From Nocardioides xinjiangensis (GTDB lineage: Bacteria; Actinomycetota; Actinomycetes; Propionibacteriales; Nocardioidaceae), in contig NZ_JAFMSY010000001.1 of the NCBI RefSeq assembly GCF_017916455.1, positions 1,099,977 through 1,163,976 on the forward strand: DNA of 64,000 nucleotides. Direction: 5' to 3'. Of the stretch, positions 60,868 to 64,000 are shown in pieces. The notes beneath the pieces were generated by a model. The model had not been told where the DNA came from and ran no database searches. It was given only the letters and a program-made list of their open reading frames with translations. The translations under genes were made by a program, and so were the position numbers. How positions within the stretch are numbered: the stretch's first letter is position 1; every line of letters begins with the position of its first letter.

Positions 60868-61797
60868 TCAGCCGTCGGCGTCCGTGGTCACGAGGCGCTC
60901 GACCGCCGCCACCGCCTTCGCGACGCGGTCGGGGTCGTCGTGCGCGACCCACACGATCCGCGGGTCCTTGCGGAACCAGGCGTCCTGCCGCCGCGCGAAT
61001 CGGCGCGTCGCCACGGTGGTCTGCTCGATCGCCTCGGCGAGCGTCCGGTCGCCGGCCAGGAAGCCGGCCACCTCGCGGTAGCCGATCGCCCGGGAGGCGG
61101 TGCGACCCTCCGCCAGGCCTCGGGCCAGCAGCCCCTCGACCTCCTCGACGAAGCCGCTCGCGAACATCTCCTCCACCCGACGCGCGATGCGCGCGTCGAG
61201 GGTCGGCCGGTCGATGTCGACGCCGACCTGCACGGTCAGCGGGTCGACGTACTCCAGGCGGGGGAGGCTGGCGCTGAACGGCCGGCCGGTCAGCGCGACC
61301 ACCTCCAGGGCGCGGACCACGCGCCGGCCGTTGTCGGGGAGGATCTGCGCGGCTGCCTCCGGGTCGACGCCCGCGAGGCGCTCGTGGAGCGCGTGGCTGC
61401 CGACCCGCTCGAGCTCCGCCTCGAGCTCGCGGCGCAGGGAGTCGTCGGTGCCGGGGAACTCGAAGCGGTCGAGGATCGCGCGGGTGTAGAGCGCGGAACC
61501 GCCCACCAGCACCGGCACGGCCCCGCGGCCCCGCACGTCGGCGACGACCTCGCGGGCCCAGCCCTGGAAGAGCGCGACCGTGGCCGGCTCGGTCACCTCG
61601 AGCACGTCGAGGAGGTGGTGCGCGATGCCGCGTCGCTCGGCCTCGGGGAGCTTGGCCGTGCCGACGTCCATGCCGCGGTAGACCTGCATGGCGTCGGTGT
61701 TGACGACCTCTCCTCCGAGCCGCTCGGCCAGGTCGAGGCTCAAGGCGGTCTTGCCCGACGCCGTCGCACCCACGACGGCGACGACAGGACGAGGCAT
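60868..61797 (-). CDS. miaA: tRNA dimethylallyltransferase
   Basis: A 309-residue enzyme adding a dimethylallyl group to A37 of tRNAs reading UNN codons. P-loop VVGATASGKTALSLDLAERL, then VVNTDAMQVYRGMDVGTAKL, PVLVGGSALYTRAILD, DNGRRVVRALEV and FARRQDAWFRKDPRI. Length and start (ATG 61795-61797) are typical. Completes the conserved hflX-dapF-miaA order. Confidence 0.96.
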   Translation of the reverse strand: MPRPVVAVVGATASGKTALSLDLAERLGGEVVNTDAMQVYRGMDVGTAKLPEAERRGIAHHLLDVLEVTEPATVALFQGWAREVVADVRGRGAVPVLVGGSALYTRAILDRFEFPGTDDSLRRELEAELERVGSHALHERLAGVDPEAAAQILPDNGRRVVRALEVVALTGRPFSASLPRLEYVDPLTVQVGVDIDRPTLDARIARRVEEMFASGFVEEVEGLLARGLAEGRTASRAIGYREVAGFLAGDRTLAEAIEQTTVATRRFARRQDAWFRKDPRIVWVAHDDPDRVAKAVAAVERLVTTDADG

Positions 61798-61884
61798 GCC
61801 CCGATTGTCGCAGCGTGGCTACGCTCGATCGCAGCCGGAGTGCCCACCCGCCGGGTGGGCCGGCGCCATCGCGAGGAGGACCCG

Positions 61885-62103
61885 TTGAGCTTCCTGGACA
61901 AGGCCCGGGCGAGGATCACCGAGGTCGTCGACCAGCACGGCGACAAGATCGCCGAGGGCATCGACAAGGCCGGCGCGTTCGCCAACGAGCGGACCGGCGG
62001 CAAGCACGCCGACACGATCGAGAAGGCCACCGGCAAGGCGCGCGACGCGCTGGACTCGCTCGACGGCAGGGACGACGACGTCCCGCCCCCGCCCCCGCGC
62101 TGA
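61885..62103 (+). CDS. MT0933-type antitoxin-like small protein
   Basis: A 72-residue protein, SFLDKARARITEVVDQHGDK followed by IAEGIDKAGAFANERTGGKH and DTIEKATGKARDALDSLDG, as in the MT0933/Rv0909 antitoxin family. TTG start at 61885 with GAGGAGGA upstream. No toxin partner is adjacent, as is common for this family, so an antitoxin role is uncertain. Divergent from miaA. Confidence 0.8.
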   Translation: MSFLDKARARITEVVDQHGDKIAEGIDKAGAFANERTGGKHADTIEKATGKARDALDSLDGRDDDVPPPPPR

Positions 62104-62124
62104 CCGGCCCTTAGGTTGGGACGG

Positions 62125-62655
62125 GTGACCGACCGCTTCGCCCTCGTGCCCGCCTCCTACGTCTACCTGCTGCGTGACGGAGCGGGCGGCACGGAGGTGC
62201 TCCTGCAGCAGCGGGGCCCGGTCCCGTACATGCCGGGGCACTGGGCCGCCGCGGCCGCGGGGCACGTCGAGCGCGGCGAGACGGCGTACGACGCCGCGCG
62301 CCGCGAGGCGGTCGAGGAGCTCGGCATCACCGGGGTCGACCTCGAGTTCGTCCTCACCATGCAGCGCAGCCAGTTCGGCCCGGCGATCGAGGAGCGGGTG
62401 GACTGGTTCTTCACCGCTCGGTCGTGGGTCGGCGAGCCGCGGATCGTGGAGACGGAGAAGGCCTCCGCGCTCGGCTGGTTCCCGCTCGACGCGCTGCCGG
62501 AGCCGATGGTGCCGCACGAGGCGCACGCCCTGGCACACCTGTCCTCCGGGGTCGGCTACCTCGCCTACGGGTGGGACGCCCGCCCGGGCGGGGGTGGCCC
62601 CGGCGAGGCGGTCAGGGCAGGATCCGACGACCGACCCAAGGGAGGGAATCGATGA
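62125..62655 (+). CDS. NUDIX hydrolase
   Basis: A 176-residue protein. Nudix box GHVERGETAYDAARREAVEE with ELG following; N-terminus VPASYVYLLRDG and C-terminal LGWFPLDALPEPMVPHEAHAL. This group resembles ADP-sugar or dihydroneopterin-type pyrophosphatases rather than MutT; substrate unknown. GTG at 62125 is chosen over TTG at 62116. The stop overlaps the next ATG as ATGA. Confidence 0.85.
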   Translation: MTDRFALVPASYVYLLRDGAGGTEVLLQQRGPVPYMPGHWAAAAAGHVERGETAYDAARREAVEELGITGVDLEFVLTMQRSQFGPAIEERVDWFFTARSWVGEPRIVETEKASALGWFPLDALPEPMVPHEAHALAHLSSGVGYLAYGWDARPGGGGPGEAVRAGSDDRPKGGNR

Positions 62656-62945
62656 CCAACGACGACCTGAGCCCCATGCCGACGCCGTTCACCGAGGAGC
62701 CGCAGCTGGCACCCGGCGGCGTCGACGCGCTCGAGGACGACCCGGCCGACAACGGCCTGTCCCGCGACCTCGACCCCGACGACAACCCCGCCGTCGACGA
62801 CGCCGCCCCCGACGAGATCTCGGAGCCCGACGACAAGTCGCAGGCCCCCGACGGCGACACCTCGCACCAGGAGGTCGGCGAGGCGCCCGGCGAGCCGCGG
62901 GCCGGCCAGGAGGCCGAGGACGGGTCGCCGGAGCCGCCCGAGTAG
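62652..62945 (+). CDS. Acidic disordered protein of unknown function
   Basis: A 97-residue protein dominated by Asp, Glu and Pro (LEDDPADNGLSRDLDPDDN), with no hydrophobic core or signal peptide; probably unstructured. ATG overlaps the NUDIX stop (ATGA), giving translational coupling. No family recognised. A copy of the 39-bp palindrome follows. Confidence 0.7.
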   Translation: MTNDDLSPMPTPFTEEPQLAPGGVDALEDDPADNGLSRDLDPDDNPAVDDAAPDEISEPDDKSQAPDGDTSHQEVGEAPGEPRAGQEAEDGSPEPPE

Positions 62946-62962
62946 GCGACCCGGCGAGCGTC

Positions 62963-63001
62963 GTGGAGGATCCGGGTCACCTGGTGGCTCGGATCCTCCA
63001 C
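62963..63001. repeat. 39-bp palindromic element, copy 2
   Basis: Second copy of 45723-45761, between the convergent acidic-protein and glycerate-kinase genes. The two differences inside its left arm keep G-U pairing in RNA, so the stem of about 18 bp is conserved. Probably a bidirectional terminator. Confidence 0.75.
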
Positions 63002-63025
63002 GCTCACGCCGCGTGTGGTCGGGCC

Positions 63026-64000
63026 TCAGCCGAGGTGCTCGCGCCCGATCCGCTCGCCCAGGTCGACCAGCAGTCGGGCGGGCTCGCGGAGGCACGTCGC
63101 GACGTCGGGCTCGAGGTCGGTCAGCGCGTGGGCGGCCGCGAAGCCGGCCCCCGTCACCTGGGCGTCGGTCAGGAGCCGGCGGCCGCAGACCGCGACGACC
63201 GGCGCGCCGACCCGGGCGGCCGCGGTCGCCACGCCCACCGGCGCCTTGCCGCGCAGGCTCTGCTCGTCGAGCGAGCCCTCACCGGTGAGGACGAGGTCGG
63301 CGCCGCGGACCCGATCGGCGAAGCCCAGCAGGTCGAGCATGAGGTCGATGCCCGGTCGCAGCTCGGCGCCCAGCACCGCCACGAGACCGAACCCCACGCC
63401 CCCGGCCGCCCCGGCGCCGGCCTCGTCGCGCCGGTCGGCTCCCGTCGCGAGCGCCACCGCGTCGGCCCAGCGGTCGAGCCGCGCGTCGAGCTCGGCCACC
63501 TGGTCGGGGGTCGCGCCCTTCTGCGGCGCGTAGACCGCGGCCGCGCCGTCCGGGCCGGTCAGCGGGTTGTCGACGTCGCACGCCACGACGATCCGCGTCT
63601 CCGCGAGCGCCGGGTGCAGGCCGCCGAGGTCCACGCCGTCCGCCGAGATTCCGGCTCCGAGCGCGGCCAGCATCCCGGCTCCGCCGTCGGTGCTGGCGCT
63701 GCCGCCGATGCCCACCACCAGCTCGCGGCACCCCGCGTCGAGCGCGGCCGCCACCGCCTCGCCTAGCCCGCGGCTGGTCGCCGTCATGGGCGCGAGGACC
63801 CCCTCCGGGAGCCGTGCCAGCCCACAGGCGTCGGCCATCTCGACGACCGCGGTCGTCCCCCGGCGGGCGTACGCCGTCGTCACCGGCTCCCCGGTGGGTC
63901 CCGCGACGACCACCTCGACCCGCTCGAACCCGCTGGCGACGGCGGCGTCCAGAGTGCCGTCGCCTCCGTCGGCGACGGGCAGGCACTCGATCCGGGCGTC
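63026..64000 (-). CDS. glxK: Glycerate kinase (5' part cut by window edge)
   Basis: 325 codons of a GlxK/GarK-type glycerate 2-kinase; the first about 45-50 residues lie outside. Seen: CLPVADGGDGTLDAAV at the edge, VVEMADACGLARLP, VVGIGGSASTDGGAGMLAALG, ACDVDNPLTGPDGAAAVYAPQKGA, FGLVAVLGAELRPGIDLML and LVLTGEGSLDEQSLRGKAPVGVA. It phosphorylates D-glycerate, linking glyoxylate or sugar-acid breakdown to glycolysis. Two other sugar-acid systems lie in this window but far from it. Confidence 0.93.
   Translation of the reverse strand, partial: DARIECLPVADGGDGTLDAAVASGFERVEVVVAGPTGEPVTTAYARRGTTAVVEMADACGLARLPEGVLAPMTATSRGLGEAVAAALDAGCRELVVGIGGSASTDGGAGMLAALGAGISADGVDLGGLHPALAETRIVVACDVDNPLTGPDGAAAVYAPQKGATPDQVAELDARLDRWADAVALATGADRRDEAGAGAAGGVGFGLVAVLGAELRPGIDLMLDLLGFADRVRGADLVLTGEGSLDEQSLRGKAPVGVATAAARVGAPVVAVCGRRLLTDAQVTGAGFAAAHALTDLEPDVATCLREPARLLVDLGERIGREHLG

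Overview
The window is a very high G+C chromosome segment with dense, mostly C- or G-ending codons, many GTG/TTG starts and short ATGA/GTGA gene overlaps. The block nrdJ-nrdR, a LysM gene next to lexA, a dinG-type helicase, hflX, dapF and miaA follows the order known in Actinobacteria such as Streptomyces. Together with B12-dependent ribonucleotide reductase, DUF6318 and MT0933-type antitoxin proteins and a SARP regulator this points to an actinobacterium, probably of the Nocardioidaceae (the family-level call is inference). No rRNA, tRNA, CRISPR array or insertion sequence was seen.

Layout. 1-2456: gluconate kinase/permease pair and a Dps protein. 2553-5124: iron-sulfur photolyase and small proteins. 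5285-10677: a two-domain glycosyltransferase and a secreted eight-repeat HYR/PxKF protein with a strong terminator, meeting a convergent NarL-type two-component system (10655-12759). 12909-15499: an alcohol dehydrogenase, a DUF488 protein and a DeoR regulator. 15526-19462: an operon for a four-carbon sugar acid (GntP transporter, kinase, PdxA2-type dehydrogenase) with a palindromic operator upstream.

19650-27610 is the most unusual region: two copies of a TasA-like secreted protein, identical inside a 682-bp direct repeat, bracket a SipW-type signal peptidase, a secreted Ig-repeat protein with the same type of signal peptide, a small membrane protein, an OmpR-type regulator, a histidine kinase with a degenerate catalytic domain, and a GAF-domain histidine kinase. 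I infer a surface-fibre or matrix system with its own protease and regulators. The junction between regulator and kinase is a 16-bp repeat array that forms a chain of overlapping mini reading frames.

27805-32453: DUF2237 protein, alpha/beta hydrolase, a small cluster resembling type VII secretion substrates (29076-31682), and a P-loop kinase whose Walker A lysine is glutamine. 32535-37292: two paralogous berberine-bridge-type flavoenzymes behind a SARP/ATPase regulator. 37450-41233: a truncated endonuclease/exonuclease/phosphatase gene followed by a lower-G+C island with a NUDIX hydrolase translationally coupled to a PLD-helicase-DUF3427 protein, a probable defence module placed against the conserved nrdJ end.

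41496-61797 is largely housekeeping: nrdJ and nrdR with paired NrdR boxes and a DnaA box, a lipoprotein pair, LysM and lexA divergent from a region with three SOS boxes, sulfotransferase, DinG-like helicase, a fused SecDF, HflX, NYN-domain protein, SDR, DapF, gamma-glutamyltransferase, a DHFR-like protein and MiaA. 61885-64000 carries a small antitoxin-like protein, a NUDIX hydrolase, an acidic protein and the C-terminal part of a glycerate kinase. A 39-bp palindromic element occurs twice (45723 and 62963), each time between convergent genes.
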